Origin: Roseiarcus sp963813195
GTDB taxonomy: Bacteria > Pseudomonadota > Alphaproteobacteria > Rhizobiales > Beijerinckiaceae
Reading direction: 5' to 3'
DNA length: 64,000 nucleotides
NCBI GenBank assembly: GCA_963813195.1
Contig: CAWEYC010000036.1
Coordinates: forward strand, 186,001 to 250,000
The translations under genes were made by a program, and so were the position numbers. This document shows, piece after piece, positions 52,454-60,885 of the stretch (its first letter is position 1; every line of letters begins with the position of its first letter). The notes beneath the pieces were generated by a model. It worked only from the letters and a program-made list of their open reading frames with translations, was not told the origin of the DNA and made no database searches.

Positions 52454-52876
52454 ATGGAAAACCTTGACGCCACCGTCGCCAAACTGAAGGCCGCCGCCGA
52501 CGCCGCCGAGGAGGCGGCGCACGCCGCGCAGACCTACGCCGATCAACTCGCGGCCGCCGGCCACGCCGTCTCGGGCGGCGCGATCGATCCCTTCATCTTT
52601 CGGGTGGCGATCTTCGCGCTCGCCGTGTTCGTCGGCTATTACGTCGTCTGGTCGGTGACGCCGGCGCTGCACACGCCGCTGATGTCGGTGACCAACGCGA
52701 TCTCCTCGGTCATCGTCGTCGGCGCGCTTCTCTCGGTCGGCGTCGCGGCGGTGGACAGCGGATCCACATTCGCGCGACTGGTCGGCTTCATCGCGCTGAT
52801 CCTCGCCTCCGTGAACATATTCGGCGGATTTCTGGTCACCGAGCGGATGCTCGCGATGTACAAGAAGAAGGGCTGA
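52454..52876 (+). CDS. pntAB: NAD(P) transhydrogenase alpha-2 (membrane) subunit
   Basis: A 140-residue protein with a helical N-terminal coil (MENLDATVAKLKAAADAAEEAAHAAQ) and four membrane helices (PFIFRVAIFALAVFVGYYVVW, ISSVIVVGALLSVGVAAVD and others). It is part of the proton channel. ATG 52454 is favoured over GTG 52451. It follows pntA after the repeat element. Confidence 0.93.
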   Translation: MENLDATVAKLKAAADAAEEAAHAAQTYADQLAAAGHAVSGGAIDPFIFRVAIFALAVFVGYYVVWSVTPALHTPLMSVTNAISSVIVVGALLSVGVAAVDSGSTFARLVGFIALILASVNIFGGFLVTERMLAMYKKKG

Positions 52877-52882
52877 CCGCAC

Positions 52883-54283
52883 GTGAACGCCAATCTCGCC
52901 GCCCTCCTTTATCTCATCGCCGGCATTCTGTTCATCCTTGCGCTGCGCGGGCTGTCGTCACCCGCCAGTTCGCGGCAGGGCAACCGCTTCGGCATGATCG
53001 GCATGGCGATCGCCGTGGTGACGACGCTCGCGCTCAGGCCGCCGTCGAGCGGCGTCGCGTGGCTCCTGGTCGTCCTCGGCTTCGCCATCGGCGGCGGGGT
53101 CGGCGTCTGGCGCGCACGCACGATTGCGATGACTGCGATGCCGCAACTCGTGGCGATGTTCCACTCGCTCGTCGGCCTCGCCGCGGTGCTGGTGGCGGCG
53201 GGCGCGCTCTATGCGCCGCAAGCCTTCGGAATCGCCGAGGGCGCTCGCATCCATCCCGCGAGCATCATCGAGATGTCGCTCGGCCTCGCCATCGGCGCCG
53301 TGACGTTCACCGGTTCGATCATCGCCTTCCTCAAGCTCGACGGGCGAATGTCGGGCAAGCCGATCATGCTGCCGCAGCGCCACGCGATCAATATCCTTCT
53401 CGGCGTCGCGCTCGTCATCCTCATCGCGCTGTTCTACGCCTCGCAGTCCCCCGTGTTCTTCTGGCTGGTCGCGCTCGTCTCGTTGGCGCTCGGCGTGCTG
53501 CTGATCGTCCCGATCGGCGGGGCCGACATGCCCGTCGTCATATCGATGCTCAACTCCTATTCGGGCTGGGCGGCCGCGGGCATCGGCTTTACGCTCGGCA
53601 ATCTCGCGCTCATCATCACCGGCGCGCTGGTCGGCTCTTCGGGCGCGATCCTTTCCTACATCATGTGCAAGGGTATGAACCGCTCGTTCATTTCCGTCAT
53701 CCTCGGCGGCTTCGGCGGCGAAGTCGCGGGCGCGGCGGGCGCGACCGAGACGCGACCGGTCAAGCAGGGCTCGGCCGACGACGCCGCGTTCATGATGAAG
53801 AACGCCTCCAAGGTGATCGTCGTCCCCGGCTACGGCATGGCCGTCGCGCAGGCGCAGCACAGCTTGCGCGAAATGGCCGACATCCTCAAAAAGAACGGCG
53901 TCGAGGTCAAATACGCGATCCATCCCGTCGCCGGCCGCATGCCCGGCCATATGAACGTGCTGCTCGCCGAGGCCAACGTGCCCTATGACGAGGTGTTCGA
54001 ACTCGAGGACATCAACAGCGAATTCGCGCAGGCCGACGTCGCTTATGTCATCGGCGCCAACGACGTCACCAACCCCGCCGCCAAGACCGACCCGAAGTCG
54101 CCGATCTACGGCATGCCGGTGCTCGACGTCGAGAAGGCCAAGACCGTGTTGTTCGTCAAGCGCGGCATGGGTTCCGGCTACGCCGGCGTCGAGAACGAAC
54201 TGTTCTTCCGCGACAACACGCTGATGCTGTTCGGCGACGCCAAGAAGATGACCGACGCGATCGTCAAGGCGCTCGCGCACTAA
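52883..54283 (+). CDS. pntB: NAD(P) transhydrogenase subunit beta
   Basis: A 466-residue membrane protein. Nine or so helices occupy the first 260 residues, followed by the NADP-binding domain III with VIVVPGYGMAVAQAQHSL and GRMPGHMNVLLAEANVPYD near 310-370. It starts at GTG 52883, 6 nt after pntAB. It makes NADPH from NADH at the cost of proton motive force. Confidence 0.96.
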   Translation: MNANLAALLYLIAGILFILALRGLSSPASSRQGNRFGMIGMAIAVVTTLALRPPSSGVAWLLVVLGFAIGGGVGVWRARTIAMTAMPQLVAMFHSLVGLAAVLVAAGALYAPQAFGIAEGARIHPASIIEMSLGLAIGAVTFTGSIIAFLKLDGRMSGKPIMLPQRHAINILLGVALVILIALFYASQSPVFFWLVALVSLALGVLLIVPIGGADMPVVISMLNSYSGWAAAGIGFTLGNLALIITGALVGSSGAILSYIMCKGMNRSFISVILGGFGGEVAGAAGATETRPVKQGSADDAAFMMKNASKVIVVPGYGMAVAQAQHSLREMADILKKNGVEVKYAIHPVAGRMPGHMNVLLAEANVPYDEVFELEDINSEFAQADVAYVIGANDVTNPAAKTDPKSPIYGMPVLDVEKAKTVLFVKRGMGSGYAGVENELFFRDNTLMLFGDAKKMTDAIVKALAH

Positions 54284-54323
54284 CCGCGCTTCGCCTTGCG
54301 CCGCGCGCAAAGGCAACTCCGTG

Positions 54324-55121
54324 ATGACGGTCGGTGGCGCGATAGTCGCTTTCGGCGGCCTCTATCTAGCGGCGCTGCTTGCGCTCGCCGTGTTTCAGCG
54401 TTGGCTGCTTTATCTGCCAAAACCGCTCGAAGTGTCGCCGGCGGCGGCGGGCCTCGGTTCGGCTCAGGTTTTGCGGCTTCACACCCCTGACGGCGAAACC
54501 TTGCCGGCCTGGTACATTCCGCCGGCGCCGACGCGGCCGTTGATCCTCTATTTTCATGGCAACGCCGCCCGGCTCGCCGACAAGGCCGAACGCTTTCGCA
54601 AACTCACCGCGACCGGCCATGGCCTTCTCGCCGTCGAGTATCGCGGCTTCGCCGGCGCGACCGGCTCCCCCAGCGAGCAAGGACTGCTCATCGACGCGGA
54701 GACGGCCTATGCCCGCGCTCTGTCGCTGGGGGCGAAACCGTCGCGGCTCGTCGTTCTCGGCAAATCGCTGGGCAGCGGCGTCGCGGTCGCCTTGGCGGCG
54801 CGTTGCGAGGTCGGAGCGATCGTGCTCAACTCGGCATACAATTCCGTCGTCGCGGTCGCCGCGCGTCGGTACTGGATGTTTCCGGTCCGGTGGCTGATGC
54901 GCGATACTTTCCGCTCCGACGTGCGGATCGGAAAAATCACCGCGCCGCTGCTGATGGTTCACGGGACCCGGGATGAATCCGTGCCCATCGCATCAGGTGA
55001 GCGACTGTTCGCCCTCGCCAACGAACCGAAGCAATTCGTTCGGCTCGAAGGCGCCGGTCATCTCGCGCTCGAACTCGTCATCCCCAAAGCGCTCGAATGG
55101 ATGGACGGCGCGCTGAAATGA
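54324..55121 (+). CDS. Membrane-anchored alpha/beta hydrolase (ABHD13/17-like)
   Basis: A 265-residue protein with an N-terminal membrane helix (AIVAFGGLYLAALLALAVFQRWLLY). The nucleophile elbow is VVLGKSLGSGVAVAL, the acid/base residues lie in MVHGTRDESVP, and GAGHLAL carries the His. ATG 54324 is chosen over GTG 54321. It begins 40 nt after pntB; its substrate is unknown. A fragment matching the end of pntB lies just after it. Confidence 0.9.
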   Translation: MTVGGAIVAFGGLYLAALLALAVFQRWLLYLPKPLEVSPAAAGLGSAQVLRLHTPDGETLPAWYIPPAPTRPLILYFHGNAARLADKAERFRKLTATGHGLLAVEYRGFAGATGSPSEQGLLIDAETAYARALSLGAKPSRLVVLGKSLGSGVAVALAARCEVGAIVLNSAYNSVVAVAARRYWMFPVRWLMRDTFRSDVRIGKITAPLLMVHGTRDESVPIASGERLFALANEPKQFVRLEGAGHLALELVIPKALEWMDGALK

Positions 55122-55127
55122 AGCGGC

Positions 55128-55175
55128 GTCGGGAAGAAGACCGACGCGATCGTCACGGCGGCGCTGGCGCATTGA
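55128..55175 (+). pseudogene. Fragment resembling the 3' end of pntB
   Basis: Reads VGKKTDAIVTAALAH plus TGA, compared with AKKMTDAIVKALAH at the end of pntB, with a run of 16 identical bases. It lies 6 nt after the hydrolase stop, so it is a leftover of a duplication or insertion. Confidence 0.6.
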
Positions 55176-55254
55176 GGGGGCGAGCCGGGCTTGAACGCTA
55201 GGGAGCGGCGGCCTATTCTAGCCAACCCGCACTTTCGGGCTCTGGGACCAGATC

Positions 55255-55488
55255 ATGAGCCGGCAGACCGCAGTTATCCTCCCCGATGAGGTGTTTGATC
55301 GCCTGCAGGCCTTGGCGGCCCGCACAGGTCGAACCGCCAAGTCTTTCATTCGCGAGGCGGTCGAGGAACATCTCGAGGATTTGGAAGACATCCACCTCGC
55401 CGAACGGGCGTTGGATCGACGCAACCGTGGCGAAAGCCGCTCCTATACTCTCGACGAGGTAGGACGCGAGCTTGGCCTGGACGATTGA
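55255..55488 (+). CDS. RelB/DinJ-type ribbon-helix-helix antitoxin
   Basis: A 77-residue protein, MSRQTAVILPDEVFDRLQALAARTGRTAKSFIREAVEEHLEDL, with a ribbon-helix-helix DNA-binding start and an acidic toxin-neutralising tail (YTLDEVGRELGLDD). It overlaps the toxin start by 17 nt. Both normally repress their own promoter. Confidence 0.9.
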   Translation: MSRQTAVILPDEVFDRLQALAARTGRTAKSFIREAVEEHLEDLEDIHLAERALDRRNRGESRSYTLDEVGRELGLDD

Positions 55489-55741
55489 ATTCGACGAAGC
55501 CGCGGTCAGACGATTAGGCAAAATGGCGCCGCAGGAGGCGCGTCGTATCCGTGATTACTTGCGCGATCGCATCGCCCCGTTGGCCGATCCGCGTCAGGCC
55601 GGAAAATCGCTAAAGGGCGCGACTTTGGGAGCTCTCTGGCGCTACCGCGTCGGGGACTACCGCATAATTTGCGACTTGCAGGACAATCGTCTCGTAGTCC
55701 TGGTGCTTGAAATCGGACACCGCCGAGAGGTGTATCGCTGA
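55472..55741 (+). CDS. RelE/ParE-superfamily toxin
   Basis: An 89-residue protein starting at TTG 55472 within the antitoxin gene. The RelE pattern KSLKGATLGALWRYRVGDYRIICDLQDNRLVVLVLEIGHRREVYR is complete. This family cleaves mRNA in the ribosome or, in the ParE branch, poisons gyrase; the type cannot be told from sequence alone. Confidence 0.9.
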   Translation: MAWTIEFDEAAVRRLGKMAPQEARRIRDYLRDRIAPLADPRQAGKSLKGATLGALWRYRVGDYRIICDLQDNRLVVLVLEIGHRREVYR

Positions 55742-55807
55742 AATCGGGCGAAGTCTTGCCCCCGCTTCAAACGACGGGGCCCGCGTCCAGCCCCGACAAT
55801 GCGGTCC

Positions 55808-56665
55808 TCAAGCCAGCCGCTGCAGCCCGGCGCGCGCGACCGCGTTGCCAGGGCTGACTTCCATCGCGCGCTGGTAGGATTCGACCGCCTTGGGCTTGTT
55901 GCCCATTTTCTCATAGGCCATGCCGAGCCCATCCCACCCGTCGGCGCTGTTGGGATCGACGTTGAGCGCAGCGTTGAAATCGTCTACCGCAGCGGCGTAT
56001 TTGCCCGTGGCGAGCAGGCTCTCGCCGCGCGCCTGATAGGGGGCGCCGGCGAACGGATCGCGGTCGATCGCGTTGTTGAAGTCAGTGATCGCCTGCTCGT
56101 GATTGCCCTGGCGCTGATAGATCAGCCCGCGCGCGTGATAGGCCTGCGCGCCTTCCGGATTGAGGCGGATCGCCTGATCGAGGTCGGCGAGCGCCTCGGG
56201 AAAACGGCTGTGCGCGCGATAGAGATTGCCCCGCCCGAGATAGGCTGACGCGTCGTTCGGATTGGCGGCGAGGGCCGAGTTGAAATCGGCGAGCGCGGGC
56301 CCGTCCTTCTGCATCTGGCGATAGGCCAGCGCGCGGTTGGTGTAAGCGGCGCCGAATTTCGGGTCGATCTGGATCGCCTTGGTGAAATCCTCGATCGCGC
56401 TCTGAAAATGACCGGTCTTGGCATAGGCGATGCCGCGCGTATTGTACGCGATGGAATCGTTGGGATTCCGCTGAATGACGTCCGACAGCGAAGCGATGTT
56501 GCCGGAGTTGGCGCCCGTGGGATCGGTGTCGATCTCGGCGACGCGGGCGGTTTGAGGGGAAAACGAACCGAGAGTTTCGCTGCAGGCCCCGAGGGCCAGC
56601 GCCGCCAGCGACACGAGCATCAAACGTTCGACCGCCGACCGACGGGACCACACCGTCATCCCCAT
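55808..56665 (-). CDS. TPR-repeat lipoprotein
   Basis: A 285-residue protein. The lipobox LALGAC28 follows a short signal peptide, so it is lipid-anchored. There are about six tetratricopeptide repeats (for example SIAYNTRGIAYAKTGHFQSAIEDFTKAIQIDP, about 70-102) to the end. It is a scaffold for protein contacts at the membrane; the partner is unknown. The 135 bp upstream (56666-56800) holds its promoter, with nothing specific seen. Confidence 0.9.
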   Translation of the reverse strand: MGMTVWSRRSAVERLMLVSLAALALGACSETLGSFSPQTARVAEIDTDPTGANSGNIASLSDVIQRNPNDSIAYNTRGIAYAKTGHFQSAIEDFTKAIQIDPKFGAAYTNRALAYRQMQKDGPALADFNSALAANPNDASAYLGRGNLYRAHSRFPEALADLDQAIRLNPEGAQAYHARGLIYQRQGNHEQAITDFNNAIDRDPFAGAPYQARGESLLATGKYAAAVDDFNAALNVDPNSADGWDGLGMAYEKMGNKPKAVESYQRAMEVSPGNAVARAGLQRLA

Positions 56666-56800
56666 GATCCCTAACCTCCGCCCCTCCGCCCTTCCGGGCG
56701 GATCCGAAACCCGATCGTTCAGCCGAACGCCTGCACGAGAACAATGGCGAAATATGAACGGCGGCGCTGCGCGCGCCTCACGTTTTCGCCGAAACCGGAA

Positions 56801-57052
56801 TCAACCGGCGGTGCGCGGGGCGCCCGGCATGACCTTCGGCTTCATCGGCAGCAAGCCTTCGCGCTGCAACTTCTTGCGAGCGAGCTTGCGAGCGCGGCGA
56901 ACCGCCTCGGCCTTTTCGCGGGCGCGCTTCTCCGAAGGCTTCTCGTAATGACCGCGAAGCTTCATTTCGCGGAAAATCCCTTCGCGCTGCATCTTCTTCT
57001 TGAGCGCCTTGAGGGCCTGATCGACATTGTTGTCGCGGACGAGAACTTGCAC
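56801..57052 (-). CDS. rpsU: 30S ribosomal protein S21
   Basis: An 83-residue basic protein, MQVLVRDNNVDQALKALKKKMQREGIFREMKLRGHYEKPSEKRARE. It starts at GTG 57052 with AGGAT upstream. It lies downstream of purK, common in Rhizobiales, with its own 154-bp leader holding a GAGGCC/GGCCTC hairpin. Confidence 0.96.
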   Translation of the reverse strand: MQVLVRDNNVDQALKALKKKMQREGIFREMKLRGHYEKPSEKRAREKAEAVRRARKLARKKLQREGLLPMKPKVMPGAPRTAG

Positions 57053-57206
57053 GGGCGATCCTGTTTTGCGAGGCCGGGCCTCAATGAGACGGCGATTTTA
57101 AAAGAAATAGAGGCACACCCGCTCGTCTAAGCGGCGCGCCTTCTCAAGCTTCCCGTAGCAGAATCGCCCTGCAATGTCCAGCCGATCAGCCGCGCTTGTC
57201 GGCCGA

Positions 57207-58301
57207 TCAAGGACGCTTCGGCGCCTCCGGCAACACCCGCGTCACATGGCCCATTTTGCGGCCGGGGCGCGTCTCCAGCTTGCCGTAGAGATGCAGCGAG
57301 AGGTCCGGCTGGGCGAGAATGTCGCGCCATTCGTCGGCCTCCTCGCCGATGAGATTGTGCATCTCGATCCGGCCGCGCCTCGTCGTCGCGCCGAGCGGCC
57401 AGCCGGCGATGGCGCGGATATGCTGCTCGAACTGCGAGGTTTGCGCGCCCTCGATCGTCCAATGGCCGGAATTGTGCACGCGCGGGGCGAGTTCGTTGAC
57501 GAGGAGCCCCTCCGAGCCGTCAGCTTCACGCGTGACGAACAATTCCACGGCGAGAACGCCGATATAGTCGAGCGCCTCGAGGACGGTTGTCGCGAGCGCC
57601 CTCGCCTTCTCTTCGACGCCCGGCCCGACGCGGGCCGGCGCGCGCGTGCGCGCCAGGATATGGCGCTCGTGTTCGTTCTCGCACAGATCGAAGGCGGCGA
57701 CGGCGCCTTCCAGGCTGCGCGCCGCGATCATCGACGCCTCGCGCTCGAAGGCGACGAAGCCCTCGAGGATCATCGGCCCGCCGCCGAGGGTGCGATGCAG
57801 CGCCGGGACGTTCGAGCCTTCGCGGATCAAAGTCTGGCCCTTGCCGTCATAACCGAAGCGCCGGGTCTTCAGGATCGCCGGGCGGCCGAGATCGCCGACC
57901 GCGCGCACCAGAGCGCCGGCGTCGTCGACGCTGGCGAAGGGCGCCGTGGCGAGCCCGAGTTCGCGCAGGAAGCTCTTTTCGACGAGCCGGTCCTGCGTCA
58001 GCGCCAGCGCGCGGACGCCGGGCCGCACCGGGCGGCGCTGGGCGAGAAACTCGACGCTGGCGACCGGGACGTTCTCGAATTCATAGGTCACGACATCGAC
58101 CGCTTCGGCGAAGCGCGCCAGCGCCTCCTCGTCCTCGAAGGGAGCGATCGTGCGCGCGCTCGCCGCGTCGTAGGCGGGCGCGTCGCTTTCGGGGGCGTAG
58201 ATATGGCAGCGCAGGCCGAGCTTCAGCGCCGCCATCGCGAGCATGCGGCCGAGTTGGCCGGAGCCGAGGATGCCGATGGTGGCGCCCGGAGCAAGGATCA
58301 T
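57207..58301 (-). CDS. purK: 5-(carboxyamino)imidazole ribonucleotide synthase
   Basis: A 364-residue ATP-grasp enzyme of purine synthesis that carboxylates AIR to N5-CAIR. It opens MILAPGATIGILGSGQLGRMLAMAALKLG. The grasp residues are in ILKTRRFGYDGKGQ and LAVELFVTREADGSEGLLVNELAPRVHNSGH. ATG 58301 overlaps the purE stop. Confidence 0.96.
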   Translation of the reverse strand: MILAPGATIGILGSGQLGRMLAMAALKLGLRCHIYAPESDAPAYDAASARTIAPFEDEEALARFAEAVDVVTYEFENVPVASVEFLAQRRPVRPGVRALALTQDRLVEKSFLRELGLATAPFASVDDAGALVRAVGDLGRPAILKTRRFGYDGKGQTLIREGSNVPALHRTLGGGPMILEGFVAFEREASMIAARSLEGAVAAFDLCENEHERHILARTRAPARVGPGVEEKARALATTVLEALDYIGVLAVELFVTREADGSEGLLVNELAPRVHNSGHWTIEGAQTSQFEQHIRAIAGWPLGATTRRGRIEMHNLIGEEADEWRDILAQPDLSLHLYGKLETRPGRKMGHVTRVLPEAPKRP

Positions 58302-58801
58302 CCCGCGCCGCCGTCCGAGGGCGTCTCGGGGACCGCGTTAGTGCGCGCCGCACGCCAGGCTTCGAGCCGGTCGGCGAGCGAAGCGTCGCCTAGCGCCAGC
58401 GTCGCGGCGGCGATGAGCGCCGCGTTGACCGCCCCGGCGGCGCCGATCGCCAGCGTGCCGACCGGAACGCCCGCCGGCATCTGCACGATCGACAGCAGGC
58501 TGTCCTGGCCGGACAGCGCCTGGGTTTCGATCGGCACGCCGAACACGGGCAGCGTGGTGAACGCCGCCGTCATGCCGGGCAGATGCGCCGCCCCGCCCGC
58601 CCCGGCGATGATGACCTTATAGCCCGCCGCCCGCGCCCCCTTGGCGAAGGCGACGAGCCGGTCGGGCGTGCGATGCGCCGAAACGATGCGCGCGTCATAG
58701 CCGACGCCGAGCTCGTCGAGCGTTTCCGCCGCGCGCCGCATGGTCGCCCAATCGGACTGGCTGCCCATGATGATCGCGACGGGTTTGGCAAGAACGGTCA
58801 A
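58298..58801 (-). CDS. purE: N5-carboxyaminoimidazole ribonucleotide mutase
   Basis: A 167-residue enzyme that moves the carboxyl group to give CAIR. The core VAIIMGSQSDWATMRRAAETL, SAHRTPD and GAGGAAHLPGM is clear. The start is taken as TTG 58801 (MTVLAKPVAII), since no ATG precedes the conserved start in frame. It is coupled to purK by ATGA. Confidence 0.93.
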   Translation of the reverse strand: MTVLAKPVAIIMGSQSDWATMRRAAETLDELGVGYDARIVSAHRTPDRLVAFAKGARAAGYKVIIAGAGGAAHLPGMTAAFTTLPVFGVPIETQALSGQDSLLSIVQMPAGVPVGTLAIGAAGAVNAALIAAATLALGDASLADRLEAWRAARTNAVPETPSDGGAG

Positions 58802-58887
58802 AGGCGCCTGCCGGATGGGGAAAGGCTGGAAAACATGCCCGCTGCGATTAAAGGAAGGGCGGGCGGGGCGCAAGGCGGAGGCTCCCG

Positions 58888-59208
58888 TCAACCGCCCGGC
58901 GGCCCGATCTCCTCGATGACCTCGTAGTGCTGCACGGTCGTGTCGAAGTCGAGCAGCGCGGCCGCCGCGCCGGGCTCGACGACCGCTCTGGCGACGTCGC
59001 TGCCGGCGAAGTCACGGATGGCGTCGATCGAGCGCCAGCGCGTCAGCACCAAAAACTCGACATGTCCATCGTGCTGTCTGCGGCTGAGGGACGCGCCCAG
59101 AAATCCCGGCAGCCCGCGCAGCTCCGGCACGACCTTGTCGCGAAAATGCGTGGGATACGCATCGGCTCTCGAAGGGCTGCCGCGGCCACGCCATTCCCGG
59201 ATGATCAT
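58888..59208 (-). CDS. Antibiotic biosynthesis monooxygenase (ABM) domain protein
   Basis: A 106-residue protein of the dimeric alpha-beta barrel fold, MIIREWRGRGSPSRADAYPTHFRDKVVPELRGLPGFLGASLSRR, with LVLTRWRSIDAIRDFAGSD near the centre. Family members include cofactor-free monooxygenases and haem-degrading proteins. It is 27 nt after the MmyB-type regulator, likely in its operon. Confidence 0.85.
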   Translation of the reverse strand: MIIREWRGRGSPSRADAYPTHFRDKVVPELRGLPGFLGASLSRRQHDGHVEFLVLTRWRSIDAIRDFAGSDVARAVVEPGAAAALLDFDTTVQHYEVIEEIGPPGG

Positions 59209-59235
59209 TGGTCCTCTCCAGTCGGTCAGGGTCCT

Positions 59236-60006
59236 TCACGCCGGCGTCAGAACCACCAGCTTGTAGTCCGGCCGCTCGCTGGGATTGAAGGTGTGCTGTT
59301 CGAAGCGCAGCGGGCCGTCGAGCGAATGATTGAACGTCCGTATGCCGCCCTCGCGCTCCATGACGGTTTGCGCCTCCCAGGCGTCGGCGAAGTCGGCGCT
59401 CTCGCGGCACAGCCCATCGACGAGCGCGCGAACGCGAGGATCGTTGAAACCGCGACTATAGTCGGCGCGGAACTCGGAGAGAACCCGCCGGGCGCGCTCC
59501 CGCCAGCCCGGAATGAGCGTGCGGGCGCTCGGATCGAGGAATATGAAGCGCAGCAGATTGCGCTGGCGCCCGTCGTCGAGCCAGCCCTCGAAGAGGCGCG
59601 CGGCGGCGCCGTTCCAGCAACAGGCGTTCCACAACCGATCGAGCCCGTAGGCGGGATGCGGCGTCGAATGCACCATGGCGACGAGGGCGCCGGGACAATC
59701 CTGCGTCACTTCCGGCGCGGCGACGTCCGGATCGCGCCGCCCCGCCAGCTCGAAGAGATAGGTCCGCTCGGCCCGCGAAAGCGCCAGCGCACCGGCGAGC
59801 CGGCTCAGCGCATGCGGCGAGACCTGCACGTCGCGGCCCTGCTCGATCCAGGCGCACCAGGTCGCGCTGATCGCCGCCTTCTGAGCCAATTCCTCGCGTC
59901 GCAGACCGGGCGTCCGCCGCCGGCCCGTCGGCCCGTCGGGGCGCAGGCGCTCGCGGTGGGCGCGCACGAAGTCGCCCAAGAGCCGGCGCTGATCGAGATC
60001 CGCCAT
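59236..60006 (-). CDS. XRE-family regulator with MmyB-like ligand-binding domain
   Basis: A 256-residue protein. An N-terminal helix-turn-helix (GLRREELAQKAAISATWCAWIEQGRDVQVSPHALSRLAGAL, about 33-73) is followed by a MmyB-type domain (HPAYGLDRLWNACCWNGAAARLFE) that binds fatty-acid-like ligands in characterised members. It is divergent from two methyltransferase genes and probably regulates both sides through the repeats at 60037-60070. Confidence 0.9.
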   Translation of the reverse strand: MADLDQRRLLGDFVRAHRERLRPDGPTGRRRTPGLRREELAQKAAISATWCAWIEQGRDVQVSPHALSRLAGALALSRAERTYLFELAGRRDPDVAAPEVTQDCPGALVAMVHSTPHPAYGLDRLWNACCWNGAAARLFEGWLDDGRQRNLLRFIFLDPSARTLIPGWRERARRVLSEFRADYSRGFNDPRVRALVDGLCRESADFADAWEAQTVMEREGGIRTFNHSLDGPLRFEQHTFNPSERPDYKLVVLTPA

Positions 60007-60036
60007 GCCGTCCCGATAACAGGATGGCGCTTTTTA

Positions 60037-60070
60037 TACCAGGATAAACTGTCATCTTGTACCAGGGTAA
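60037..60070. promoter_or_regulatory. Direct-repeat operator, candidate MmyB-type binding site
   Basis: TACCAGG(A/G)TAA occurs at 60037-60047 and 60060-60070, 23 bp apart, about two helical turns. A partial third copy lies near 60016-60024. It is in the divergent promoter. Confidence 0.6.
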
Positions 60071-60111
60071 TTTTGGTCCATTCTCCGCCCGTCATTCTCC
60101 AGGAGGCAATC

Positions 60112-60876
60112 TTGAGCAGACCCCATGAAGCGGTCGTCGGCGACCAGTTCGGACCGCGCGCGCAGGCCTATGTCGAGAGCGCGGTGCATGCCGCGGGCGG
60201 CGACCTCGACGCGCTGGAGACGATCGTCGGCGCCGCGAAACCCGAGCGCGCGCTCGATCTCGGCGCCGGCGGCGGCCATGTCGCCTATCTCATGGCGCGC
60301 CATGCGGCGAAGGTGACGGCGTGCGATCTCTCCGCCGACATGCTGAGCGCCGTCGCCGCCACGGCGCGCTCGAAGGGCCTGAGCAATATCGAGACGGTGC
60401 AGGCGCCCGCCGAGCGCCTGCCTTTCGCCGACGCGGCGTTCGATTTCCTGGGATGCCGATACAGCGCGCATCATTGGCGCGATCTCGCGGCCGGCCTCGG
60501 CGAGGCGCGGCGCGTGATGCGCACCGGCGCCCCGGCGATCTTCATGGACGCCTATTCGCCCGGCGCGCCGCTGCTCGACACGCATCTCCAGGCGATCGAG
60601 TTGCTGCGCGATGTTTCGCACGTGCGCGATTATTCGCTCGGCGAATGGGCGCAAGCGCTATCGCAGCGCGGCTTTGCGATTCGCGCCGTCCGAACCTGGC
60701 GCGTGCGTCTGGATTTCGCATCATGGACGGAGCGCATGCGCACGCCCGAGGTCAACAAGCGCGCCATCCGCGCGCTTCAGACGACCGCCCCGACCGAGGC
60801 GCGCGCGCATTTCGCCGTCGAGGACGACGGCTCGTTCACGCTCGACGTCACCATGCTCGAAACGTCGGCGGACTAG
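60112..60876 (+). CDS. Class I SAM-dependent methyltransferase (UbiE-like), regulator-adjacent
   Basis: A 254-residue protein with the SAM loop ALDLGAGGGHVAYLMARHAAKVTACDLSADML (about 45-76) and FDFLGCRYSAHHWRDL. It starts at TTG 60112 with a perfect AGGAGG six bases upstream. The substrate is unknown. It is the first gene of a divergent pair of methyltransferases. Confidence 0.87.
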   Translation: MSRPHEAVVGDQFGPRAQAYVESAVHAAGGDLDALETIVGAAKPERALDLGAGGGHVAYLMARHAAKVTACDLSADMLSAVAATARSKGLSNIETVQAPAERLPFADAAFDFLGCRYSAHHWRDLAAGLGEARRVMRTGAPAIFMDAYSPGAPLLDTHLQAIELLRDVSHVRDYSLGEWAQALSQRGFAIRAVRTWRVRLDFASWTERMRTPEVNKRAIRALQTTAPTEARAHFAVEDDGSFTLDVTMLETSAD

Positions 60877-60885
60877 GCGAGAGTC

